Below are positions 25,033 to 37,112 of a stretch of DNA of 64,000 bases, one piece after another; position 1 is the first letter of the stretch, and every line of letters starts with the position of its first letter. The notes beneath the pieces are model-generated. The model did no database searches and was not told the DNA's origin. It saw nothing but the letters and a program-made list of their open reading frames with translations. The position numbers and the translations under genes are program-made. The DNA is from Quillaja saponaria (lineage: Eukaryota > Streptophyta > Magnoliopsida > Fabales > Quillajaceae), in NCBI GenBank assembly GCA_029379385.1, contig CM055610.1, positions 18,191,422 through 18,255,421 on the forward strand, read 5' to 3'.

Positions 25033-28000
25033 ATGGGTAGTGAAAACAAGGATAAGAATGTTAATGGTAATGGCGGAGGGTCACAGGGAATACCATCGAT
25101 GACGGAGAAGGTGGTGCAGAACTTGAAGGAGATTGTGAACTATCCGGAGCAAGAGATCTACGCTATGCTTAAAGAATGTGATATGGACCCTAATCATGCA
25201 GTCGAGAGACTTCTCTCTCAAGGTTTTGACGTTTTTCTTTTTTGTTTTGTTTTATCAGTTCTGGGTTTAGGATTAAAGAACTTTCTTGTTTTCTTTGCTT
25301 TAAAGCTTTTGTTTCTTTAGCCATATTATGTATGTGTTTGGTTTGTCAAGAAAACTGGGCTATTATAAGACTGAGTTTATTGTTTTTCGAAGACAAAATG
25401 GTGTACTGAGTTGAGTGAGCTTTTCTCTGCTTGGTTACTTTTTTTCCACTAAGATTAAACGAAGTAAGATATATTTTTGTCTCTTATTTTGTTGTCTGTC
25501 AGCAAATTTTTGAATATTAGTAACCTCTGTGTTTGGGTTGATTATTACATATTCCTCTAGATAAATCTTGCTCATCTATTGTTTTGTTGGTCCCATGGTC
25601 ATTTACTATACACGAGGCTTCTTTTTTTTTTTTTTTTTTTGTCCTAATTTCTAATATAGTTCATTCCAATATCAGCATTAATTTTGTGATGTTCAATTAT
25701 ATAGATACTTTTCATGAGGTGAAGAGCAAACGTGAAAGAAGAAAAGAGGTACCCATTCAAAAATTATGCATGGTTCCACTTTCCTCATGGATAAGTTTTT
25801 TGTTTTTTTAATCAGTCATGCAGTGGGAATTTTGTATGCTCATAGAATTTTATTTATGCGTGAGGTTAAGGCTAAATATGTGTTGACGATATTTCTGTGA
25901 AGTAATCTGAGTAATGCTCAAGTTTCCGGTTTGTGTGACTTTTTAGTCTTTGACTGTCCTTGAAGTATAGATGACTGATGCCGCAAAGGATCATGGAAAT
26001 CTATGTTGTGTCTGCCAAAATCCTGACTTGTTTGTGTAATTTTTCCGTGCTTCCTGAACATCTTATGCTAAGTATATGTCAATAATGAGGTGCAATAATA
26101 TATATGTTTTCAAGTTCAGATGAAAGAGACACAGGACTCAAGGTCTAGAAGTAATACTACCAGTTTGAGCCGTGGAGGTAATGCTGGTAGTGAACAGAAC
26201 ATAGTGCAAACTGGCACCAACTAATGTGAGCTACGAGGGTATGTGATTATGTGCAATGTCAGTCATTTCCTGATGAATGTATTCTTACACTGCTGTGGAT
26301 TTTTGATATTTGAATGTCCTTACATTGTCAACCATGTCAGAACTTGGTAAAGCTGCAAACAAAGGCGAAATTGGGTCATTTTGTCCTTCAGTTTCATCTT
26401 CCACAACTTGTGTTGTAGGGAAAAATACGAACGCACTTCAATCTAAAAGGTTAGTCCCTTTTTTTTTTTTTTCTTTTGTTTTTGTTTTTTTTTAATTTGG
26501 TGGTTTGTGTGAATTTCAGATGTTCGTATGTGCTGTAGTGCATCTTTATATTAATTTATTCTGTGAGGCAATCTATCTATGGTTTTACACCTAAAAAGCT
26601 AGGTTGGATCGTTGGAGACTCCCTTATTTAGCCCATGTGATGGTTCTTTCGTGGGAATGTCCTTATATATATATATATATATATTTTTTTTTATTTTTTT
26701 TGATAAGAAAAGAAGATTTTATTGAGAAAGAGAGAAGTACAAAGGAGAACACTAAGTCCTCAAAGGAAAAAATAATAAAAGTACAAGAGATAACTACAAA
26801 TTTAAAACATTAAAAGCTCTCCAATGATCCAATCACATTATACTCTCTTCTTTCTATTTCTGCTTTGAAGGTCACATGTGGCATACTTCATGCAATTTAT
26901 ACCATCAGCTGTATCAGAACTGATTGACTACTCACCTAGATTCTTCTAAAAATTCTGCAGTGATTCTGTTAGTATTGATTGTGGGAGACAGTCAATAGTA
27001 ACAGATTATTCCATATCTGCATCTGTTCAACCGTCTCCAGGACATCAACCTACTTGGTCGGGATTAACCAAAGAGCATCTATCAATGGCAGACATTGTGA
27101 GGATGGGCAGGTCTAACAAGGGATCACAAACATCAACTGAGACATCTTATGCTTCTCATGATGCTGCTTCCCACTACCGTACTATGAACCAAAATCATTC
27201 TGGCCAGTGTGTTTTTCATGATGAGTGGCCTGTAGATGAGAAGCCAAACGTGTCCTTTATTTCAAATGCATTTATTGCATCAGATGCTGACGTGATCTCT
27301 GATGTTTCTAACCTGCATGATAGTAAATTGCTTGCAAACGATGACTCTGAGGCAGTCCAAATGTCAGAGGGGGATAGTGGAAACAATAATTCTGACAACA
27401 TAGGATCTGATTTTATTTCTAGTAGACATACAATCGTGAATAATGATGGACGGGCATTGTATTCCAATAATGACTTGAAGGATAGCTGCTATGATTCTCA
27501 TAGATGTGCTTATGTGCAGGATGAAGGTAAACAAATTTTGTTCCAAATTCATGTACAGGAACTATTTCTTTATCTTGCTATAATATTGAATGGATGGTTG
27601 CACCTATGTATGAAGTCTTGTTTATGATTGACTTCCGCTGATAGCTTTGGAATTTCCTTGACAAAATGGTGCTTGATATATGTATTTCATAGTTGTAATG
27701 TGTATTATGATGAAATATTTGGTAATGTCAATTATGCCTCAAACATTATGTTGGTTTGGAATTGCATTTTGACCATTCCTGCTAAAGTGCAGGTGGCCCT
27801 TTCTCCAACACTTTTTTAATATCTATGAGTTCCTCTGGTCTAGTGCTACTCAATCATTCTCTTCTTGCTGAATCTCTTGATGGTATACATATTGTATTGA
27901 AATTTATATAAACTATTGAAATGTGCAACTAAAAGTACATTAGCTTTCGACTTACTATGCTATTGTTTATGTTAGCATAGCAGGCTAATTGTACTGGATC

Positions 28001-31000
28001 TCTTTTGCATCAACTCTTGGCCCAAATAATTTTAAGTAAAAGCAAAAGATATATTCTAAAAGAAAATATAAGGTGTAAAGGAAAAGATAAAGTTTTTTAT
28101 TTATAAAAAGTAACAATCAAGGTAAACTGTATACTAAGAGGTGATAAACAATATTCAAGATTATATTTTAGTAATTCTGTGTATGCTTGTGTTTCTGCAT
28201 CCTAGGTAAATATGGTATTATAGAAGAACATTTTTTCTTGTAATGAAGGTGATATCTATGTTTTCTTGACCCATTCTTGGAGATGCTCCATATACTTCTA
28301 TTGTGTGTCGCTTGCTCCTGCTTGGCGTGTCTATTTGATAGAACTCATAAGGGAAAAAAAAAAACTATATTGCTGAAAGTCAAAAAATTGCAGGACAAGG
28401 TTTAAGGTTCTGACATGTCTTTCTCTATATATCTTCCTTGTAGTTATTTGGATACCCAAGTACATTTGATTAATTATAGAAACGGCTGTAGAAACTAATA
28501 CAGGTTCTGGCGGATGGCTATGATAATTCTTTGTGATGTGTCGAATCTATTGTGGAAACTGATATCAGTTTGTTTCATTGGCTATTCACTTAATCATGAA
28601 ATACCTATGCTAGACAAGTATATTTGGACAATAATATGCCATTTGGATACTCCAGCTCAGTGGGAAAATGTGTACTAACTACCAAATTTCATAATATACC
28701 TGAGTTTGACACTCTACACATACCAGTGTCATGTTGGATCTAATGAATACAAGCAACATAGATATCAGGATATTCTGCTTTGCATTTGTAAAGTTAATAT
28801 GTTTATGTTATGCAGTATCTAGTTCCCGGACATTGTTGGATGGTACGACTAAAACATCAATTTTAAGTAGGTTGTTTTGTTGCCACCTTGTGGGAAAGTG
28901 TTTTTCTTTTTCTTCCTCCAAAAGTGATTTGCAAAATTATGCTTTTCTGGTTATTGTCTATTTTGAGGAGCAGCTAATGGTGCACAGTTATCCCATTCAA
29001 ATCATTTGGAACATTTGACTGGCAATGCTGTTGTAGATGTGTCATCAGCTGATGGAAATTTCGACCAGCTAAGTTTAAGAAACTCAAATCTGGAAGTGCC
29101 GCAAACCGAAGATAACCTTACAGTAGTTCTTCCAGATCATTTGCAAGCCTTGGCTGCTGATTGCTCTCATTTGAGTTTCGGTACCTATAATTCTGGCAGT
29201 AACCCTGCATCTTCTGTGCCACCTGCAACTAATCCTTTCAGAAATGACTTGGATGAGACAGAAAGAGCATTAGATCATTCATCTGGTTTTTTGGATGCCA
29301 GGCATGATTTCTTTTTCCCTGTTTCAATATACTAAATTTCTTAATTATTGCTGAAAAAATTTCCCACTTCTGTGCAGCAATTCGGTATACCGTGGTGATG
29401 AACAGCTTGGATCAATGTATGATACTGTTAGAAGAGAAATTTCTGGTGATAAGAATTACGATTTTCTTGCATCTTCAAAGCTAGATATGCTGAAACAAAT
29501 TATTCCCGAGGCAACTTTAGAGCATGAATACATCACATCATCTGTTCCTGATACTAGTTTTGAGAGAATTCAGTGGCCAGCTCCTACAGTTCCTTTTCTG
29601 AGATCAGAGTGGGAAAGTAGAAACCTTCCTACATTTCCAAGTGAAACGGTAATTCTATAGCCAAGACAGTTGTTCCTTTCCTCCTTCTTGCATGTTATTG
29701 GTGGGCTTCGGATGATAAAAGTCTCTACTGACTGTTAGATCTTTGAGACTGGGGCATAGACAACTTATAATATATAAGCATTGTGTTATGTTGCACTAAG
29801 ATCAATAGAAATGGAACTAGATTTTTCACATGGTTGGGGTGCATTCCATTTCTTGTGTCCAATAGATAAAGTAGCAGGCTGTCATTTACATTATGATGCA
29901 TATTAAATACAAATGGCTTGATAAAAGCAGTGAACAGAATGTGGCTTCTCTTACTTGTACATCTGCTAAGGGTTTTCCTTTGTTCACCCCATTTCTGCTG
30001 TTTTTATTTATAGCTTGTCCTGTTTACCTTTAAATTTCTAACTGCAATAGAATTTTGAGATTTGCTTTTTGTATACAGGTTGCTGGTTCAGATTTTGTAC
30101 ATGTGGGTATATTGGCTTCAAAAATGAAAGCTTTAAGAGATTCTGATTTTCTTCAATCGTCATCTGTCATTAAACAATCATTGCCATCTAGATACAGCAA
30201 TTCAGTATCAACAACGAGCAATCCAACCATCTCCATGCCAGAGGTATTTAGTGAATGTTCTTCTATGCTTAGTAATTTCTTTTCCAATATTCCCAACTTT
30301 TTTGTAGTATTGGAGACTAAATTCTGAATGAGGACTGATTTTTTCTGAATGGATATAGTCATCCAGCTAGCGATTAAATCACTTGAATATTGCTGAGGAC
30401 TGAATTGGAACAACAGGGCTACTGATTTAAGGCCTAAATGCATCCTAGTTGAAGGAAAATGGACCCAGAATATTATTAACAGTTTTTGAACTGTGCAGGT
30501 AATCAGACCTGGTACTTATTCTTTACCTCAGCGGTCTTCTGCACTTAACCAGCACCTCAGGGTGCAACCTACACTTCCCTGTGAACAATCATCTATATCA
30601 GCTGCAATGGGCTATCTTTCCCTATCCCAGAACCATGCCTATAAACCGTCTGGTACTTTACAGCAAGCATATTCAGATACTAGTGCATATGATCAATCTT
30701 TAGCAGGCATGAAGTATGGCCTTCCCATGAATAGATCTGAAGTATCAATGAACAGATTGCCTTTATCTGCTAAAGAGTCTTCTGTTTATGGAAATTTTGG
30801 CACTCCTACCTACAGTCCTGGAAACTTTCTACATAGTTCTACTGCTCCTACGATTGCTTCAAATGGCTATGATGAAGCTTTACATACTCAGTACAGGGTA
30901 GGGAGTAGCTTCAGCTCTTCTCAACAGGTGATTTTTAGTATTACTTGATGAAGATAACCTTAAGAAAATGGTTGAATGGTGTTGTTCCAAAGTTACTTCC

Positions 31001-31636
31001 TTATATGTTTACTTACTACTACATTGCAGTAATGGTATGTGATTATTCTTCAGTAGTGCATATTTTGAGATAAATTATTAGTACGCCTAATCATGTAATA
31101 TAACTTCCTAAAACTTGAAAAGAAAGTCAACATACTTTTATTTGTCTAATAGAAGTGCTGTTTCAGAATATATACAGATTATACACACTCTTACACTGAT
31201 GTATGTATTATGTATATGTGTATATGGAGGTGATGTACCTCACACCAGAGTTGTGGAATCTCTCTAGGTCTGCTGATCATATCCTGATTGAAACTTAGGA
31301 GTTTTTTTTTTTGGAAGTATTGGTAATCTACTTGTCTGTTTGTTTACTGGTTTTTGTTTTCATTCTGATCAGAATCGAGGCTTTCCTATAATGGATTATG
31401 GGCCTGGATCAAGAACCTTGCCTTCTGTTCCAGAGAGCACATATTACAGCTTGCTAGGTCAGAGTCAAGGGCATATTGAATATCAACGAGGTCAGCTACA
31501 GTCAAACTATGGGGTTCCCATATATCCTGATCTGCACCATTCTCAGACTGCCATGGCAGCAGAACATCAATTGCAAAGTGGTCCACAAGACCATTCTTCC
31601 AAACAATCGCACCACCTATGGCACCGCAGCTACTAA
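25033..31636 (+). CDS. GBF-interacting protein 1-like, 807 aa, ten exons
   Basis: Exons: 25033-25222, 25705-25748, 26120-26177, 26341-26449, 26961-27526, 28974-29301, 29378-29648, 30079-30243, 30499-30927, 31373-31636. Together they make 2424 nt in one frame. The N terminus (PSMTEKVVQNLKEIVNYPEQ to LLSQDTFHEVKSKRERRKE) is the plant GIP1 N-terminal domain (DUF1296), a UBA-like helical fold. The rest is low-complexity and Ser/Asn/Gln-rich, and includes the conserved LSMADIVRMGR near the middle and the C-terminal HHLWHRSY. Family members bind or assist G-box bZIP transcription factors; a nuclear role is inferred. Two splice points matter. In exon 3 the donor GGAG/GTAATG at 26178 keeps the frame, while the later GAGG/GTATGT at 26239 would bring in TAA at 26222-26224. 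The intron after 29301 starts with GC (CAG/GCATGA) and ends in GCAG, a GC-AG intron. Otherwise no lesion is seen. Confidence 0.88.
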
Positions 31637-32343
31637 CGACTTTTCTTTTTGGCTGATTTCTCTTTTTTTTTACTTCTCCCAAGGGTAATTGTAGTGAGTT
31701 CAGATGAGGGGAATTAGGGTGTTGTTAGTACCAGTCAATCTGCATTTTATGAATGCTCGAGTGTTTGGTAAATGCAACTGTACATACACTAAAGGTACCT
31801 GTCTTCTGCCTCAACATTGTATTCTAGCTAATTTCATACCGGGGCATGACTTTTCAGTTCAGTTGGTGATAGGTTTTTCAGGTATTGAGTGCTTCCAACA
31901 GAAACAAGGGCTTTTTTTTAATGTTAGTTGAATGGATAATTTCATTTCCTAACATCACTGTAGTACTTACATATCTGATAAACAACATGAGATGGATCCC
32001 AAATAATAATGGTTCCTTTGTGAAAGTCGATGTAGGTAGTTAAAAGTTAAAAAAACTGACAATTTGCGAAGTGGAGTATTTATCTGCTATTAGGTATCTG
32101 TTGGGGAAGGCAAATAACATGAGGAATAATTTAGACAGTTAGGTGGTGATAAAAATCAATACAATAAAAACTTGTAATAGTGTTGGTATTACTTAACTTC
32201 TTCCTAATACTTACTCATTCTTTTGGGATCTCATGATAAAATTATTGCCTGAAACCCACTACTTAAGCTCACTGTTTGGATGCAGTTTCTGCAATTTACA
32301 GTCTTGAGAGTGGTTTCTGCTTGCAATCTCATACTTAGTTGAA
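31637..32343 (+). other. Gap between the GIP1-like and AHL genes
   Basis: This holds the 3' UTR of the GIP1-like gene and the promoter and 5' UTR of the AHL gene, which is on the same strand. No protein-like frame was recognised. A run of T and several AT-rich tracts are present. Confidence 0.5.
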
Positions 32344-33087
32344 GTGGTCATGGATCATAAGCAAGAACAAGACAAGGGGAACTCTGGCAGTGATGCAACA
32401 CTAACATCTCCGAATGTGCCAAAGGCTGTTTCACAAGTTTCTTCTGCAGCTGAGGGGGACACCATTCGGCGGCCTCGTGGCAGACCTGCAGGCTCCAAAA
32501 ATAAACCCAAGCCACCCATAATTGTTACCAGGGATAGTGCTAATGCGCTCCGAGCTCATGCCATGGAAGTGAGTTCTGGATATGATGTGAGTGAAAGTTT
32601 AGCAAGCTTTGCAAGGAGGAAGCAACGCGGGATTTGCATACTTAGTGGAAGTGGGTGTGTAACAAACGTCACGCTGCGCCAGCCAGCTTCCTCTGGGGCA
32701 ATTGTCACACTTCATGGTCGATTTGAGATTCTCTCATTGCTTGGATCAATCTTGCCTCCACCAGCACCACCAGGGATCACAGGTCTTGCCATCTATTTAG
32801 CAGGTTCTCAAGGGCAGGTTGTGGGGGGAGCTGTGGTTGGTGCTCTTATTGCCTCAGGTCCGGTTGTAGTCATGGCTACATCATTCACGAATGCGACCTT
32901 TGATCGTCTGCCATTGGATGACGATGAAATTGCTGCTGCAATGCAGAACCAGCATTACCCAAATGGCCGCAGCCACCATCTCGATATTTCAGATTTCTAC
33001 GGAATGCCAAAAAACTTGCTCACTAGTGGTACTATGCCCCCAGAGATATACTCTTGGGCACCCGGGCAAAAATTGTCAGAAGTCTAG
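32344..33087 (+). CDS. AT-hook nuclear-localised (AHL) DNA-binding protein
   Basis: A single uninterrupted frame of 247 residues. Residues about 43-53 ([11 protein letters not shown]) form an AT hook that binds the minor groove of AT-rich DNA. Residues about 64-185 are the PPC/DUF296 domain, with the conserved GRFEIL at 125-130 used for assembling AHL trimers and for partner contacts. One AT hook, the [10 protein letters not shown] extension and the absence of introns place it in clade A (type I) AHL proteins. These repress transcription and affect hypocotyl growth, flowering and leaf ageing. The protein ends in [14 protein letters not shown] after a short acidic and His-containing tail. The first ATG is used; a second Met lies two codons on. 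Length fits the family (about 250-310 residues, here at the short end). No lesion seen. I cannot decide which numbered AHL it matches. Confidence 0.95.
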   Translation: MVMDHKQEQDKGNSGSDATLTSPNVPKAVSQVSSAAEGDTIRRPRGRPAGSKNKPKPPIIVTRDSANALRAHAMEVSSGYDVSESLASFARRKQRGICILSGSGCVTNVTLRQPASSGAIVTLHGRFEILSLLGSILPPPAPPGITGLAIYLAGSQGQVVGGAVVGALIASGPVVVMATSFTNATFDRLPLDDDEIAAAMQNQHYPNGRSHHLDISDFYGMPKNLLTSGTMPPEIYSWAPGQKLSEV

Positions 33088-36000
33088 TCTAGGTTACAAC
33101 TAAGTGATGTTGCTATTGTATTGGATCGTTTTATCCAATGTAGCATTTATTGCTCTAAAATTATATATAATTGAGGATTCATCAAATTCAGGTGCAGTTG
33201 GTTTGTGCAGCAGCAAGCAGGCAAGAATAAGCTCGCGTATAAGGGCCTAGTTGTATCAGTACATTTCGTACATAAATATCGACATATTAATCTGGCCAAT
33301 AAAAAAGTCCACATATTAGGATATCGGTAACAGAAATTATTGCACATTCATTGAAGGTTATGTTGACAAGTTCTGGTTCGAAGTGTCAAAGGTTTTAGCA
33401 CTTAATAGTATGCCAAAGAAACAGGGAGTGGTCTACTTAGTGACTGAATTTTTTTGCTAAGGCAATTTGTTTCCAGATCATGGGTGATATCTTGCTAAGG
33501 CAATTTGCTATTCCAACGTGATAATCCCTTACTGGGTCTGGGGGAGTTCTCAAATACTTGCAGAGCCTTGCTGATAGATCCATGTTTGCTGTATATGTCG
33601 ATAATTGCTGTATTAACAATGATATTCAACTCAAACCATTCTTTCTTCTATAATCATGGAGTCACTCTTCGTGCTCAAGTGCTACTAAGTGAGCACAAAC
33701 GTCTAATGAAGCTTACCATTGTAAATTCACTTGGCTAAATCCCATCCTCTTGCATTATGTGGAAAAGCTTTAGTGCCGCGTTCCAAGTATAAAGGTTTGG
33801 ATTTTGAATTCCGGAAAAGACTAAGTAAGCATAAATCATTTCACCAGCAAAAGAGCTACAGAAAGCCAAAACTTGGCTAGCAGCAATGGTGTATTGGGTT
33901 AGGCAGTTTGAAAGAGGTGGGCATGAACTTTCACGAGGTTCTTCATGGTGGTGCAGTGCTTGCCTAGAATAGTGAGGTAACGTAGGTCTGAGAGATGAAT
34001 TTGGATATCGAGGTTGCTCCTGAAGAGAGGGAGCAACATCAATACAACATATATGGTATTCTTTGTAGTTCTTCTTGCACCCTGCAGGGTGGAGCTGAGC
34101 TTCAATCTAATCTCTTTTTGGGGAATGAAATAAATCCTAAAGATGAGTGAAAGAGTAATTTTGAGGGGCCGGTATCTGTGAGTGGTTCTGCACTTGTGCT
34201 CACAGTTTACTTATCATCATAGACTGATATGTGAGAATAGTGGAATGCTAAATTATATCCAAACTTATATTTTCAGAATAATTCTTGTTCAATAATTTGA
34301 TACTTTCTCAGGGAAAGGTCTAGCTCCGACTTAGTAAAACCAGTGTAATGGAAATTCATTTAGGTAGGTATAACTTTATCTGTATGACATGGATTCAAAA
34401 ACTTAGGACATGAAGGTTAGAATGTTTTCAAAATTTAGGTGCATAAACATATAAAAAGTTAGGAAAGAGAGAGAGAGAGAGAATATGGAAAGCATGGACT
34501 AGTAATATATATATATATGTAAAACAATTTGTAATCATGGATTAGACCTTGGCCACCAATAATTTTGTACTTTAAAATCTTCATCAAGCTCAGGAGTATT
34601 AAAAAACTAGAGGAAGGGAGTGTAAGATTATATTATACACATAGGTATCTTTTAAATCCAATTGGTCTAAAGTGCAGATTTAGGATAGAATTTTGGACGG
34701 TTCACTTTGAAGCAATTTTCAGACACATGGCCCCGGCCCCGGCCCCGGCCCCGGCCCCCACATAAGCATCTATAATTTATCAAAATTATAATAGCAATCA
34801 AAAGCTAAACATAAATGGCTAATATTAGGTTTCAATGTTGAGATGTTATCATTCGGGATAGAGGAATCTAGTTCAAGTTACAGTTGCATTGACTTGACTT
34901 GACTTGACTGAGCCATAATGGCCCCTCCCCCAATCAAACCTAGAAGAAATGCTTATGGCATGAAGTTCTTTGTTTACTGTTTTATTTTATTTTATTTTTC
35001 ATTCGTGTTTTCTGAACCAAATATAAGCGTGATTTAGAAAACTAAGTTGTACCAAATTAATGTCTACATTACTTAGTAACAAGCAAAGTTTAAAAATTTG
35101 TGTTGAAATGTTTTCGTTTCCACACTACCCGAAACAAAACTCACTTATAGAAACGCAACATTATTTTCACGCAAAACATGAGCGTTTTTACACAAAACAG
35201 AGACATTTCCACACAAAATGGGGTCATTTTTATCCTTTTCACATAAAATTGGTCAACACAAATAAGACATTTTCAGAATTTAATAGTCTAAAGTTTTGGA
35301 TCTAGTTCTCTTCATATTTAGAATTTTAATTTTTTTTAATCTTATTTGATATATATTCATATAATATAATTTAGCAACGATAATTCTTTTTAGGATTTCA
35401 CCTATGTTAGGTATCTTGGCCTTTTATTTATTTATACAAATATTTTGTATTAATTTAGTTTAACTTAATGATGGATAATATTAAATTTTCAGAACATATA
35501 TATGTTGGTTCAAATTAAAAAATTCATTAAATATGGGTTGAACATTTACTACCCACTCCACTATTAGTTAGATGTAATTGTAATTTGATATTTTTTTCCA
35601 ATTTGTATGTCTACGTTTAGAATTTTACTTTGTTATATATTTAATAGTATTTTATGTATTAAATTAATAATGTCAGGGAACCTACAATTATTATAATATG
35701 TGTGTTATTATATATTTTCATGTGTTTTTATAAAATTTTATGTTTCCATGCCGTTTCTATACTATTTGTTAAATTATTTCTGTTTTTAGATTTGTCAAAA
35801 TGGTATCTCGAAACGAATTTTAATTTTTTGGTAACAAGGTGACAGTTATTTGCAGACAAAGAATCAGTTAAGGTGAAAAATTGTGACAAGATAGAACTAC
35901 AGCCAGCATATATATGAATAAAGGTAGTGTGCTCCTGCATATGGGAGTCGCAGTCAAATAACAATTCAACCATCAAATTCTTGACAACAACTATCCCAAC

Positions 36001-37112
36001 TACAATATATGGTCATACAGACACAGATTGAGAGTTAGATGGAGAGGGGGAGGAGAGAGAGAGGAAGAATTTATCCACCAAAAGCAAAAAAAGCTACCAC
36101 TTGAGTGCCACTTTTAGTAGCCTGGGGAGGTCTTTATGCAATAAAATGGGCAGTCCAATTTCTTTTTCTTTTTGCTTTTTAAACAAATCAATGTTAAATG
36201 CTCTGCAATGGACCAAATTGATAGGCAATATTCCAATATTATCAAAGTTGAGTACTGTGAATTGAAATTGAAATTTGGGTGTATGCAAGTGTTATACCCG
36301 TCTCTTTCCTATCTTCTTCCCTACTAATTGTGTATGAATGCAATTTCTCCTTTATTTGGCCAAAAGGCAAAAAACAAAATAATGAATATTGGGTATCTGT
36401 TGTAAGTTTATTGTGGTCTTAAAAACAGTATCACTTGTTCATTTTCCAGATCAGATCCATTATCAATACAATTGGTTCATTATTTAGCACAAAAGTTTAG
36501 TGCAGTACCCCTTCACCCTCACTTTGGCTGGTTACTACTAGATTCCGGTTCCGGTTATATCCCACCAAGCAGAAAAAGAAAACAAGGGGAAGAGAGTACA
36601 GAAGAAAAGAATAAGGATTAGATTTATTCCTATAAAACAGTAAAAGGGGAGGCATAGAAAAGAGAAAGGCAAAATACACATCAGCTGCCATCATTACAAT
36701 CATCACTTACCAGCCCACACACTAAACCCAAAATTCCAAACAATTCTTCCTTTACTTTGTTTTCAACCTTCTTCCCCACTTTTTCCCTCCTTTTTGCTCC
36801 TTCTCTTGCTTGCAACCTCCTACACCCCATGTCTCCTTTCTTTTCTTCTCTCCCTCTTAGTCTCTCAAGACTGCACTTGGACTACATAATATTTATATTC
36901 TTATTCACATGATAAGGACACAAAATCGTCCTCTTTTCCACAGGATCATTGATGCTTTCTAGTTTATGATACCTTTCTTTCTCTTTCTTTGTTTCAAATT
37001 GAAAGAAGAACCAGATGACTGGGGAATTACATTGAAAAAGAAGCAGAAGAGGAATAAAACAAGGAAGAGGAAGAAGAAGCATCAAATAAGAAGAAACAAA
37101 AGAGGATTAAAT
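33088..37112. other. Intergenic region between the AHL and X8 genes
   Basis: No supported gene. The first 200 bases are probably AHL 3' UTR. The plus-strand frame at 34565-34765 ends in an artificial AP repeat made by the GGCCCC array. Around 35130-35240 there is a run of loosely repeated ACAAAAC/CATTTTCACA-like words. A GA-rich tract lies at about 34468-34483 and 36040-36070. The last 200 bases, purine-rich with AAGAAG runs, are probably the X8 gene's 5' UTR. Confidence 0.5.
34729..34758. repeat. Five GGCCCC hexamers
   Basis: Five perfect tandem units of GGCCCC in a strongly AT-rich intergenic stretch. The minus strand reads as GGGGCC units and could form a G-quadruplex. Confidence 0.95.

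Noticed and set aside
31386..31682. Minus-strand 98-codon frame
   Set aside because: It is a shadow of the last GIP1-like exon.
34565..34765. 66-codon frame ending in alternating Ala-Pro
   Set aside because: The end comes from the GGCCCC array and the rest is unlike any protein.
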